This document shows, in pieces, positions 1 through 8,197 of a DNA stretch of 37,970 nucleotides. Source of the stretch: a virus; the IMG/VR virus record IMGVR_UViG_3300044622_000909, positions 1 through 37,970 of that record; one strand, given 5' to 3'. The notes beneath the pieces were generated by a model. That model saw only the letters and a program-made list of their open reading frames with translations, made no database searches and was not told the DNA's origin. Made by a program: the position numbers and the translations under genes. Numbering within the stretch: position 1 is the stretch's first letter; each line of letters opens with the position of its first letter.

Positions 1-89
1 AAAACAAACATATTTTTTTTTAGAGAATCTTTTCTATAAGATTCAACTAAACAATCTTCAATCCTTGATTTTAATATTCCAAATTTCAT
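1..89 (-). CDS. partial hypothetical protein, 5' end only
   Basis: An open frame starts with ATG at base 89 and runs out of the window at the left edge. About 29 residues are visible, beginning MKFGILKSRIEDCL, basic and helical in character with no stop. It follows the portal gene in the same direction, and a late-type TATTTATA motif lies 13 bases before the ATG, so it has its own promoter candidate. In T4 the genes after portal gene 20 encode prohead core proteins and the prohead protease, so a head-morphogenesis role is possible, but the visible part is too short to assign a family. Confidence 0.6.
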   Translation of the reverse strand, partial: MKFGILKSRIEDCLVESYRKDSLKKNMFV

Positions 90-102
90 AATTTTTTTTT
101 AT

Positions 103-110
103 TATAAATA
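103..110 (-). promoter_or_regulatory. late-type motif TATTTATA
   Basis: The minus strand reads TATTTATA 13 bases before the ATG at base 89, overlapping the 3' end region of the portal gene. It belongs to the set of similar motifs found before many structural genes in this window. Confidence 0.5.
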
Positions 111-1922
111 TCAATCATTTAGTAATTTGTTTAATTGATCTTCCATAGATCCCAAAGAATTTCTACCTTTTGATAAATCAATAAACGTATCCCCCAATAT
201 ATTATCATTTTCTAATAGTATATTTAAGTTATCTTTTTTTGATTCACCTACAGGCATTTCAGCTGGAGCGTCAGGTGGTGGTGGCATTGCCCCTCCTCCC
301 ATATCAGGTGACGATCCAGGTGCAGGTGGTGCTCCTCCCGCATTTTCTGTTGTCCCTGTTGATGTGTGATAAAGTTTATCAACATTATCAAATAACCCCG
401 TATGTGTGATTATAGTTGCGGTGTTATCTAACTCAGCAGATACCGCTCTTTCTAATCTTATTTGTTGTACTTCAAGTTTAATATCTTCATCAGAGAAACC
501 AAAGATATGTTTCTTAGCCCAAGTAGCAGATGTTGGTTGGATTGATTTAGGAATCTCAGTAACCATATCTTTATACAATGTTACTTTTTCTTTCCATACG
601 TCAATCATTAATAGATCGGCTTGTTTAGATGGATTTGTTAAACCTAAGGTAAAGTTGTGTAATTCATCCTCAAATCCTAATAAGAATAGGTGAATGATTG
701 CAATTTTATTTAATTCGGCAATAATTGCCTTTTGTATTTTATTGATTGTTCTTGCAAATCTAATGTCCAATAAAGATAGATTTTTACCATCTCCAAGAAC
801 TTCCTCAAAACCTAAATACGCTTTTGGAATTCTAAGTGCGGTTAATAATTTCTTTTGAATATATTCTATATCTGCAATTTCCGATAAGTTTGTTGCTCCC
901 GCCAATGTCTCAATAGGCATTGTTTGGGCCACATCACGAACAGGAACAAAGTAATCTTGATCCACCGCCATTTGATTGAAACGTAAATCCACATTACCTG
1001 TTTTACTATCCACAACTTGTTCTCTTTTAAACTTGTTTGCTACACGTTGCACATATGCCTCAACATCTTTGTCATCCATGTTACCAACAAACACTTTGAA
1101 AACTCGTCTTTCAGGTGCTCTTGATGTTCTATAGATTAACATCGCATCTTCCGCTAAAACTAATTGTTTCCAAATACGACGAGCTTTTTCTAACATTGAT
1201 GTGCCATAAGGTAATTTTCTATCATCACCAAGTAATCTAAAGTGTGCAATTTCCCAAGTATTAAATTCCATGTCTTTTACTTTCCAATTGAATCTTAATC
1301 CTTTGTCGTTTGGATTTGGAGTTGCATTTACGGTTCTTGATTCCATACCCCTCTCTAATCTTTCAATTTCAATATTAGGTAATTGGATACATCCCGTAAC
1401 ACCTTTTTCGGTATCTAATTTAAGGTAAACAAAGTTGTCGCCATATTTACAAGTATTTCTAACCCACATAGGTAAGTTAGTATTAATATCTAAGTTGTTA
1501 ACAAATAAATCAACCAAGATACTTTTAATTCTTTTTGATTCGGAGTAAATTTGTAATAAATAACCATCCTGATTAGGTGTGGTAGATTCTTCAGAGTAAA
1601 TGTCTAATGCCGTAGAAATCTCAGGTGTAAATTCCATTGATTCATAATCATAGAATGACGCAATTCTATTTGGTTCATAATAAATTGCTTGAGTATATAA
1701 ATTGTTTTCAATTTTTGCCCATTGATTATTTAAAAATACTGTTTGTTGGTATTGTAGTTTTTCTTTTTCGTACTCTTTCTTATCAGTAGTTTTAAGAAGG
1801 ACTTGTTTGTCCAACTTATATGTTGGATAATCCATCCCTAATAACGAGTTAGGACCAAAAGTCTTTGATAACCTCTGCCATATCGTTAAATTATTCATGT
1901 TATTATTATTATTTTGCTCCAT
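111..1922 (-). CDS. portal protein, T4 gp20-like
   Basis: A 603-residue protein recognised as a T4 gp20-type portal, which forms the dodecameric ring at the unique capsid vertex through which DNA is packaged and to which the tail neck attaches. Supporting segments are the region around residues 90-115 (YESMEFTPEISTALDIYSEE), the family's typical 'all alpha' start, and the central core with W-R-N-T-C-K-Y-G-D-N (about 150-165), followed by the clip/stem region with AHFRLLGDDRKLPYG (about 225-240). The last 100 residues are Pro/Gly/Met-rich (PPAPG, PPPPDAP) and end in a short helical tail, as in many portals. The start follows a run of Asn codons (MEQNNNNNMNN). It lies downstream of the terminase and a 56-residue gene, the usual T4-like neighbourhood. 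Identification is by family resemblance; no search was run. Confidence 0.9.
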   Translation of the reverse strand: MEQNNNNNMNNLTIWQRLSKTFGPNSLLGMDYPTYKLDKQVLLKTTDKKEYEKEKLQYQQTVFLNNQWAKIENNLYTQAIYYEPNRIASFYDYESMEFTPEISTALDIYSEESTTPNQDGYLLQIYSESKRIKSILVDLFVNNLDINTNLPMWVRNTCKYGDNFVYLKLDTEKGVTGCIQLPNIEIERLERGMESRTVNATPNPNDKGLRFNWKVKDMEFNTWEIAHFRLLGDDRKLPYGTSMLEKARRIWKQLVLAEDAMLIYRTSRAPERRVFKVFVGNMDDKDVEAYVQRVANKFKREQVVDSKTGNVDLRFNQMAVDQDYFVPVRDVAQTMPIETLAGATNLSEIADIEYIQKKLLTALRIPKAYLGFEEVLGDGKNLSLLDIRFARTINKIQKAIIAELNKIAIIHLFLLGFEDELHNFTLGLTNPSKQADLLMIDVWKEKVTLYKDMVTEIPKSIQPTSATWAKKHIFGFSDEDIKLEVQQIRLERAVSAELDNTATIITHTGLFDNVDKLYHTSTGTTENAGGAPPAPGSSPDMGGGAMPPPPDAPAEMPVGESKKDNLNILLENDNILGDTFIDLSKGRNSLGSMEDQLNKLLND

Positions 1923-1969
1923 ATTAAAAATCTAATAATTTTTTGTCAATACTAAACATTTCACTCATT

Positions 1970-2140
1970 TTACTTTTTATCAGTATTATTTGTGGTATTA
2001 GGTTGTTTACCATTACTTTTATCCCCCTTACTATTAAATGACGGATCATTTACTTTTACATTATAAATAGGTTGACCGGGAACCACAAGTCGTGATCCTC
2101 CAATTATATTCCCTGATTTTTTTCTTGTAGTAAGTCCCAT
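1970..2140 (-). CDS. small hypothetical protein, 56 aa
   Basis: An ATG-to-TAA frame of 57 codons sits between terminase and portal on the same strand. The protein starts MGLTTRKKSGNIIGG and contains RLVVPGQPIYNVKV, then a polar Asn/Lys/Ser tail ending NNTDKK. It is basic, has no membrane segment, and I recognise no family. The terminase stop is only 11 bases upstream, so the two genes are probably cotranscribed. A TATTTATA motif ends 3 bases before the ATG, which would leave almost no leader if used as a promoter for this gene. The position suggests a small head or packaging accessory protein, an inference from location only. Confidence 0.7.
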   Translation of the reverse strand: MGLTTRKKSGNIIGGSRLVVPGQPIYNVKVNDPSFNSKGDKSNGKQPNTTNNTDKK

Positions 2141-2143
2141 GTC

Positions 2144-2151
2144 TATAAATA
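2144..2151 (-). promoter_or_regulatory. late-type motif TATTTATA
   Basis: TATTTATA on the minus strand, 3 bases before the ATG of the 56-residue gene and just after the terminase stop codon. Confidence 0.4.
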
Positions 2152-3921
2152 TTATCTATTACCAAATAACCAATTATATTTAATATAATCATCTTTAGAT
2201 GGACCTGCATCTCTTGACCATCTGTCATTTCTTACATTATTATTTGGAATAACTGGGTCAAAATGTGTTTGTTGTCTTGCCGTGTTATCATTAACTACCG
2301 TCCAAGATTCTAACATTATTTTTGTTCTCTCAACCACCTTTTCTAATTTATTAAAAGACGACTCCCCAACATATATTGCCATAGAAATACCCATGATAAG
2401 GTCATCATGTTGACCTCTTTGGTGGTCAGGTCTACCATTAAGGTAAATAAAGGTGTTCATTTCGTTATATAACCTTACACTACGTATCTTAAACTTATGT
2501 CTTACATATTCCTCAAATGCTGCAATAATCTGCACACGTTTATTGTTAAAGTTTAATCCCGGTATTTTATCCGCCAATTTTGCATTGTATGACCATATGC
2601 TTGTAGAATCAATTCCCTCAATGTATAAATTTTTATATCCAAGTTCTTGTAGTTTTCTTACGGTGGTAATTCCCATACCACCAGTTATATCCACAACAAT
2701 GAATGCGTTATACATCATCCCCCATTTATATGCGATTTCAGCAAGAGCATCAGGTGGAATTTTTCCAACATATTCAAATACTTGTTCTCTATCGTCAAAA
2801 TCAATAATTTGTATGGAAGAAAAGTCTTCACTATCTCCACGAGAAACGTCAACACCCATAATGTATTTATGTTCAGGTATTGGTTCTTTCCACATCCATA
2901 ATGAATTACCCATTAATTTACCTGTTGGGTCCATAAGGGTGTTATTTTTAATATATTCTAATTGCGTATTTTCAAATACGTTATCACCCGAACCTAAAAA
3001 TTCACAATTTAACTCTTGGTTAATCTTTCTCTTATCGTATTTAAGTTTTTTAACCATTTTCTCATACCAAGTAGAACATGGTTTATATCCTTTCTTGAAA
3101 TATGAGTCTAATTCGTTATAATCCCTTTTAAATGGGTCAATGTGAGCAAAGGATATGTGTTTACTCTCATCATGTTCTTCTTTATTAAGAAGATATTTAA
3201 CTAAATCTTCAGTTGGGACTAAAAATAAATCTTTTGAGTATCTTGGATCTCTATACCAAAACATCTCAGAGATTTTGAAGTTATTCATTCCTTTTAATGC
3301 CTGATCATATATTTCATAATAAATTGGGTCATAACCATTTGGTGTTGAAACCACAATTACCTTACCCCCTGTGGATAAGGATGCCATACAAGCAGCCCAA
3401 AAGTCACTGTCGGCTTCAATAAACGCGGCCTCATCAAATACAAGAATTGTAGGTGTAAAACCACGCAAGGCATCTTTTGATGTTGCAACCGCCTTTACCT
3501 CAGACCCATTTGTTAATTTATAATGTTTTTGTGAATTTTTATCGTTAGAGAATCCCGCACCAACCCAACTTGGCCATTGGTCCACGAAAGCTCGTATCTT
3601 ATTCGCCATCTCCATAGATGTATCCAATTTGTTGGCAATAATAAGAATTTTCTCAGGTTGTGTTTTTTTAGCAAATACTAATCTCTTTGATATCCAAGCA
3701 CCTGTTACCGTAGATACACCTGCCTGACGATACTTTAATGCAATATTTTCCTCATAATTTTCATAGTCATTTAATAATGATATCTGATCGGGAAATAACT
3801 CCAATGGTACGTATTTTGAAACGGTGTTATCGTATGTTTGTAGATATGTTTTTAATGCGTATGGAGTATCTTTCATACACTTCACATATTCCAACATTAC
3901 CTGTTCTTTAGTTAAACCCAT
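2152..3921 (-). CDS. terminase large subunit, T4 gp17-like
   Basis: A 589-residue packaging motor: an N-terminal ATPase that pumps DNA through the portal and a C-terminal RNase H-like nuclease that cuts concatemers. The ATPase part shows a P-loop-like YRQAGVSTVTG (residues 64-74), Walker B TILVFDEAAF (158-167, D163 E164) and a coupling motif STPNGYD (192-198). The nuclease part shows YIMGVDVSRGDSEDF (353-367, acidic D358), VVDITGG (409-415, D411) and HDDLIMG (505-511). These three acidic clusters fit the gp17 metal site. The P-loop lacks the usual lysine (RQAGVST instead of RQxGKTT), a variant discussed under findings. The start follows a late-type motif and a rho-independent terminator that insulates it from upstream genes. 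Confidence 0.95.
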   Translation of the reverse strand: MGLTKEQVMLEYVKCMKDTPYALKTYLQTYDNTVSKYVPLELFPDQISLLNDYENYEENIALKYRQAGVSTVTGAWISKRLVFAKKTQPEKILIIANKLDTSMEMANKIRAFVDQWPSWVGAGFSNDKNSQKHYKLTNGSEVKAVATSKDALRGFTPTILVFDEAAFIEADSDFWAACMASLSTGGKVIVVSTPNGYDPIYYEIYDQALKGMNNFKISEMFWYRDPRYSKDLFLVPTEDLVKYLLNKEEHDESKHISFAHIDPFKRDYNELDSYFKKGYKPCSTWYEKMVKKLKYDKRKINQELNCEFLGSGDNVFENTQLEYIKNNTLMDPTGKLMGNSLWMWKEPIPEHKYIMGVDVSRGDSEDFSSIQIIDFDDREQVFEYVGKIPPDALAEIAYKWGMMYNAFIVVDITGGMGITTVRKLQELGYKNLYIEGIDSTSIWSYNAKLADKIPGLNFNNKRVQIIAAFEEYVRHKFKIRSVRLYNEMNTFIYLNGRPDHQRGQHDDLIMGISMAIYVGESSFNKLEKVVERTKIMLESWTVVNDNTARQQTHFDPVIPNNNVRNDRWSRDAGPSKDDYIKYNWLFGNR

Positions 3922-3933
3922 AAGACATTTCTA

Positions 3934-3941
3934 TATAAATA
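3934..3941 (-). promoter_or_regulatory. late-type promoter candidate for terminase
   Basis: TATTTATA on the minus strand, 12 bases before the terminase ATG, directly after the terminator of the upstream gene. This supports a separate transcription start for terminase. Confidence 0.55.
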
Positions 3942-3943
3942 TC

Positions 3944-3977
3944 AAAACCCCCAGTTATTTTAATAAAAGGGGGTTTT
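3944..3977 (-). terminator. rho-independent terminator
   Basis: AAAACCCCC and GGGGGTTTT arms surround a 16-base loop. T-runs lie on both sides, so it may work in both directions. It separates the upstream 456-residue gene from terminase. Confidence 0.75.
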
Positions 3978-3995
3978 AAGTATTTGTAGTTTAAA

Positions 3996-5366
3996 TTAGA
4001 AACCTAATTTAGATAAGATATCATCATCTTCATCCTCATCTTCATAGTCTTCATCATCCCCATCACCTTTATATTTTTTGTAATCTTCTTTCGCCTTAAC
4101 TAATAATTCGTTGAATTTTCGTTTTGCTTTATCATTATCTCTTGGGTCTTCAGAAACAACATTAGCCATAATTTCTTTTAAGAATTCTTCAGCAGGAACT
4201 GCATAAAGTAATCTTTCAAAGAATGGTAATAAATCTCTATTTTCAATATTTATCGTTAAATCGTCAGGTAAAAGGAATCTTAATTTTGTGATTAATTCTC
4301 CACCTACTCTAAATTGCATTGGTTCATTTGAAAATACATCTGTTTGTCCCATCACATCTTGAGCTTTTCCTGGTTCCATACCTCTCCATTGTTCTCTTGT
4401 TGGTATTGCGGCAAAACCTTTAACTAACTCATGTAATAAAATAGGAAATATAACACCATTTGCAATAACTAAGTCTTTGTCTTCATCTTCACCATCTTCA
4501 TCAACACCTGATGATCCAGCGGCACTACCACCCATAGCTTCAATTAAATCCTCATCGGTAAAATACATTAAGTCATTTGCCGACATAATTTTATTATAAA
4601 GTGGGTATAAACGAGGATCAATTTCATCTAATCTATCTTTAAATGCTTGGAAAGCAAATTGACCTTTTTTACCTTTACCTTGAATAATTGCGTTAATAAC
4701 ATTTCTTTTTTCAACCTCAAGTTGGAATTCTTCTTGTGGAGTTAACTCATCAACATCAAACGAGAAATTTGAAGGAATTTCAAATTCAGGCTCCTCTTCC
4801 TTTTCCATTTGGAATTCGTTAGGGTTAATTCTTTTTTCGTTTAAAAATACCTCAACGTTAATAAATTCAAATTTATACTTTGTTCCAGCTCCGTTTGATG
4901 GTTCTTTTTCAATCAATCCCTCATCCATTGCATCTTCCAAAGTTTTACTATATGGTAACCAACCTTCTTCTTTAGCTGAAATTTCTAAGGCTAAATCTTT
5001 TAATTCGTTTTTTTTAGGTGATTCAATTCCCATAACTTCTCTTACTGCATTCAATTGTTCAACTTGAATACCGTGTTTAACTCTTGGGTCAGTAATATTA
5101 ATACCCTTATTTGGTCTACCTTGATCATCAACCATACCATAATAACGTTTAACGTAATCTACAATATCTTTAAATCGTTTTGATGTTATTTTTTCAACAT
5201 CAGACGTACCACCTCTAAAGGCTTTATTTTTACCATATAAGTTTTTTTCAGGATTCTCAATATTACTTTGAGTTTTTGGATCCATTCTTTCAGGATAATC
5301 TCCATAATCAACAGGTGCTTCTTTAATAACCTTATTAATTAAATGTTGTATGTATTTTTCTTTCAT
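3996..5366 (-). CDS. hypothetical head-region protein, 456 aa
   Basis: No family recognised. The protein begins MKEKYIQHLINKVIKEAPVDYG, a basic amphipathic helix ending in I14-K-E16 followed by Ala, a close match to the T4 gp21 cleavage rule (I/L)xE before a small residue. The body is polar and charged. The C terminus is very acidic (DDEDYEDEDEDDDILSKLGF), and another acidic patch lies around residues 285-300. There is no membrane segment. The gene lies 2 bases after the stop of the upstream 294-residue gene and shares its operon. Position between the head genes and the terminase, together with the N-terminal signal-like helix, suggests a capsid-internal or core protein (inference). Confidence 0.75.
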   Translation of the reverse strand: MKEKYIQHLINKVIKEAPVDYGDYPERMDPKTQSNIENPEKNLYGKNKAFRGGTSDVEKITSKRFKDIVDYVKRYYGMVDDQGRPNKGINITDPRVKHGIQVEQLNAVREVMGIESPKKNELKDLALEISAKEEGWLPYSKTLEDAMDEGLIEKEPSNGAGTKYKFEFINVEVFLNEKRINPNEFQMEKEEEPEFEIPSNFSFDVDELTPQEEFQLEVEKRNVINAIIQGKGKKGQFAFQAFKDRLDEIDPRLYPLYNKIMSANDLMYFTDEDLIEAMGGSAAGSSGVDEDGEDEDKDLVIANGVIFPILLHELVKGFAAIPTREQWRGMEPGKAQDVMGQTDVFSNEPMQFRVGGELITKLRFLLPDDLTINIENRDLLPFFERLLYAVPAEEFLKEIMANVVSEDPRDNDKAKRKFNELLVKAKEDYKKYKGDGDDEDYEDEDEDDDILSKLGF

Positions 5367-5368
5367 TA

Positions 5369-6253
5369 TTATTTAGTTAAAGCCTGTTTAATTAATCCAA
5401 TAAAATCTTTTTTCATTTCATCCTTAGTTTTTATTTGTCCTCTTGGTTTTTCTTTTGTACCAGGGTTTGGATTCTTAAATGGATTGTCTCTTCTTTTTGG
5501 TGGTGTTTTAATTCCAGGTTCTTTTGTTGGAGCTTCTTTTTCTTTGGTATTTTCTTCCATTGTTCCCATAACTGGCATTCCCATTGTTGGTCTTTTCATA
5601 CGTTTCATTTCAATTCCTGATTCTTTTGAAAACATAGTATTTTTTAATGGGTTTCTCAATATCATAGACGACTCTTGTGATTTTTCATTAATAGTACGAA
5701 TTAAATCACCTTTACTCATTCTAGGACTAATATTTTTTTCAATCAATCTAACGATACTTTCTTCTATGAATTTTTCATCAGATTCATTTTTTTCTTTTTT
5801 CTCAGGTGTTGTTTCATAGTCGGTTTTTTTAGAAGATTCTTTTGCCCATTTACACCATTTTTTTTCTGTTTTTGTTTTACCATTACCACATCTTGCATAA
5901 AACAATCTTTGTTGTGACTTTGATTCAAACTTTTCAAAAATACCCATACCATCTTCGGTAGCGTCTGGATCGTTAACAACATCTAATGTTGCGTCTTCTC
6001 CAATTTCAGTCGCTTTAACCATTCCAGTTGGGTCAACTTTTATATTAACATTACCAATATCGGCTCCTGTTGTTTTTGCGGTTTCAGGAGAAATCTCATA
6101 AGTTGTTGCCACTTTTTTTGTGACTTGTTCCTTACTTTCCTCTTTAGAAATTTTCTCAGATAACACTCTTACCTGCGCTTCATTTAATCTTGCAACGGTG
6201 TCAAATTTAAACCCGTGAGATAATAAGTTTAAAACGTGATCTTTAGTTTTCAT
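5369..6253 (-). CDS. hypothetical protein with KSQQRLFYARC motif, 294 aa
   Basis: I chose the ATG at 6253 (MKTKDHVLNLLSHGF) over an upstream ATG at 6295 because the latter would overlap the preceding gene by 53 bases; the chosen start overlaps by 11. A central segment reads FESKSQQRLFYARCGNGKTK, then EKKWCKWAKESSKKTDY, with two cysteines and conserved-looking Trp/Lys. From memory, similar 'KSQQRLF..RC..K..EKKWCKWAKE' modules occur in proteins of marine T4-like phages, but I cannot name a function. The C-terminal third is rich in Pro, Lys, Arg and Met (KRMKRPTMGMP, PPKRRDNPFKNP) and likely disordered, ending in a helical IGLIKQALTK. It is cotranscribed with the head genes, so a virion or assembly role is the simplest guess. 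Confidence 0.7.
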   Translation of the reverse strand: MKTKDHVLNLLSHGFKFDTVARLNEAQVRVLSEKISKEESKEQVTKKVATTYEISPETAKTTGADIGNVNIKVDPTGMVKATEIGEDATLDVVNDPDATEDGMGIFEKFESKSQQRLFYARCGNGKTKTEKKWCKWAKESSKKTDYETTPEKKEKNESDEKFIEESIVRLIEKNISPRMSKGDLIRTINEKSQESSMILRNPLKNTMFSKESGIEMKRMKRPTMGMPVMGTMEENTKEKEAPTKEPGIKTPPKRRDNPFKNPNPGTKEKPRGQIKTKDEMKKDFIGLIKQALTK

Positions 6254-6650
6254 ATACCACTTTTTTTTCAAATTCAAGAACGATATCTCGTTCATATAGT
6301 TTATCTTTTACGTCTTGTTCTGAATCACCAAATTTAAATACTAATCTTTTGACGATTGAGAAATCAACATTGTTATTCTCTTTTTCCCACCCTAACGCTA
6401 ACACACCATCCATTGAGTCTATAACTGAAAAAACATCAGAGTCTTGTACTAACTCCAATGTTATCTCTCCGTTAGTCAAAACCCCAACTCGTTTAATATA
6501 TTCAACATCAGGAGGAAGTGGGTAACCATTCGCAGGTTTTGATTCCCAATTTTCTCCCCAAACTTCTAACGTGTCTGAGAATATAAATTCATAAATGTTG
6601 TCTCCCTTATAATTTGGACCCATACCATTTATGTAAATTAATTTATTCAT
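6243..6650 (-). CDS. hypothetical protein, 135 aa
   Basis: Starts MNKLIYINGMGPNYKGDNIYEFIFSD and is a compact, acidic, beta-rich-looking protein with regular hydrophobic alternation throughout (EITLELVQDSDVF, VLALGWEKENNN, RLVFKFGD). No signal peptide, membrane segment or catalytic motif is visible. The start overlaps the stop of the upstream gene by 4 bases (ATGA), the sign of translational coupling, and its own 3' end overlaps the next gene by 11 bases. From memory, similar short proteins occur among marine phage virion gene clusters, but without a known function. Likely a head or neck accessory component, by context only. Confidence 0.75.
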   Translation of the reverse strand: MNKLIYINGMGPNYKGDNIYEFIFSDTLEVWGENWESKPANGYPLPPDVEYIKRVGVLTNGEITLELVQDSDVFSVIDSMDGVLALGWEKENNNVDFSIVKRLVFKFGDSEQDVKDKLYERDIVLEFEKKVVYEN

Positions 6651-8122
6651 ATAACTTGTCCGTTTGGTGTTATTCTAAATTCTTTAATACCTTCTTTAAA
6701 TACCAAATTTTTCTTAACGGTAGCACCAACTAAAATTGCTTTTGGATTTTCCTCCATAAACTTCAAAGAAGATCTTTCTTGTTTTATAGATTCTGATAAT
6801 CTATAAACTTCTTTTTCGTTTAATTTTTTTAAAGTTTGTTTTTGTTTTTGTTCTTTTATTAATTTTTCATTTTTGTCAACCGAAAAATAATTTGAAATAA
6901 TTTTATCTACTTTAGACTCAGTAAAAAGATCTTCAAATGTTTCTTCATCATCATATCTTCTAATTTTTTCTCTTGATCCGTGTCTTGGGTATTCATTTTC
7001 ATACTCATTATATTCTTCATCATCAAATTCATTCATTAAATTATCTGACATTTTTGATGTGTATGCCGCTCCAAGATAATCGTTAAAAGCCCCTCCGAAG
7101 TTATCATATTCTTCACCCATTTCAGCTTCAGGTTGTGGTTCAGTTACTTCACCTTCCATTCCTTCACCTTCGGTGTCCATTTCTTCACCTTCTAATCCTT
7201 CTTCCTCACCATCTATTTCTTCTTCTTCACCCTCCAATCTTGAGATTATATCTTCAACATCATCTTCTTCCAATGTTGTTAAATCAAGTGCCGATAAAAT
7301 TGAATTGATTACGTATTTTGTATCATTGGAACTCATTTCTTCTTGACCGGAATAAGTTCTAATTTTTTGAGCTAATTTACCTGTAAGTTTTTGAATTATT
7401 TTAAATGTAACTTCCTCTTCAGTTGCAGGTGCTTCTTCAGGTTCCATACCTTCTTCAGGTACAGGTGCTTCTTCAGGTGCCGCAGCAGGATCAGGAGCAG
7501 GTGCCGCAGCAGGATCAGGAGCAGGTGCCGCATTAGGATCAGGAGCAGGTGCTGGTCCAGGTTGTGGTGCCAATAATGGATTTAATGTGGGGTCACCTTG
7601 TTCTTCCATTGGTTGTGGAGTTGTAGGTGCTACAACAGGTGGTGCTGCAACAGTAGGTGCTGCAACAGGTGGTGCTGCAACAGGTGGTGCCGCAATTGTT
7701 GTTGTGGTAGTTGTTACAGGTTGTTTAGATGTGGAAATTACGTATTTAGTGTCTTTTTTTTTTTCGTCCTCTTGTTCAAAAAGAGAAGTACCACTTTCGT
7801 TACCGTGTAGTTGATTGAACTCCCTCGCCATCAAGTTCATTTTCTTCAACGCTTGAGAATAAGAAGAATAATATCTTCTATTTTTCATAGGTGCAATATA
7901 ATCAGAAACTGATTCAGATATCGTTTGTTTAATAATATACCCTTGTCTTTCTTTAATTATTTCATATGTGTTACCATCAGACAAAGACAACTTATATTCA
8001 GATGATTTGTCTTCATTTATTGGTTTTGGTATATTTTCTTTGTATCTGGCAATTTCCATAATTCTACGGATCTTGTCCATACCGTCTAATTTCTCACTTC
8101 CAATAGGTTTTAATCCTCCCAT
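6647..8122 (-). CDS. hypothetical Pro/Ala-rich repeat protein, 491 aa
   Basis: No family recognised. The N terminus (MGGLKPIGSEKLDGMDKIRRIMEIAR) is a basic helix followed by a small folded-looking part to about residue 110. Residues 130-230 form a long Pro/Ala/Val linker with repeated units such as VAAPP and APAPDPAAA. It ends in an acidic section. Residues 235-285 look helical (FKIIQKLTGKLAQKIRTYSGQEE). A Glu/Gly-rich stretch follows (EGEEEEIDGEEEG), and the last 100 residues are mixed-charge and helical. The DNA encoding the linker has tandem repeats. Length, acidity and low complexity would suit a scaffold or extended virion protein; that is an inference. It is the first gene of the operon, with a late-type motif 31 bases before the ATG. 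Confidence 0.75.
   Translation of the reverse strand: MGGLKPIGSEKLDGMDKIRRIMEIARYKENIPKPINEDKSSEYKLSLSDGNTYEIIKERQGYIIKQTISESVSDYIAPMKNRRYYSSYSQALKKMNLMAREFNQLHGNESGTSLFEQEDEKKKDTKYVISTSKQPVTTTTTTIAAPPVAAPPVAAPTVAAPPVVAPTTPQPMEEQGDPTLNPLLAPQPGPAPAPDPNAAPAPDPAAAPAPDPAAAPEEAPVPEEGMEPEEAPATEEEVTFKIIQKLTGKLAQKIRTYSGQEEMSSNDTKYVINSILSALDLTTLEEDDVEDIISRLEGEEEEIDGEEEGLEGEEMDTEGEGMEGEVTEPQPEAEMGEEYDNFGGAFNDYLGAAYTSKMSDNLMNEFDDEEYNEYENEYPRHGSREKIRRYDDEETFEDLFTESKVDKIISNYFSVDKNEKLIKEQKQKQTLKKLNEKEVYRLSESIKQERSSLKFMEENPKAILVGATVKKNLVFKEGIKEFRITPNGQVI
7480..7700. repeat. tandem coding repeats for a Pro/Ala linker
   Basis: Two sets of short direct repeats lie inside the 491-residue gene: units of about 24 bases containing CAGGAGCAGGTGCCGCAGCA near 7480-7560, and units containing GGTGCTGCAACAGGTGGTGC near 7625-7700. 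All periods are multiples of three, so they only lengthen the Pro/Ala linker. Confidence 0.8.
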
Positions 8123-8153
8123 AGTATATTTGTTTTTAAAATATTATTTTCTA

Positions 8154-8161
8154 TATAAATA
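8154..8161 (-). promoter_or_regulatory. late-type promoter candidate
   Basis: TATTTATA on the minus strand, 31 bases before the ATG of the 491-residue gene; the spacing leaves a leader of about 25 bases, the most promoter-like arrangement of the set. Confidence 0.55.
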
Positions 8162-8197
8162 TATCGATAAATAGGTTTATTTGTTGGTTTTATTTTA

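Noticed and set aside
2453-3121. Long plus-strand frame opposite the terminase
   Set aside because: It is the antisense shadow of a gene with clear catalytic motifs and has no promoter or start context.
7480-7700. CRISPR array
   Set aside because: The repeats are contiguous, in frame with a Pro/Ala linker, and lack unique spacers.
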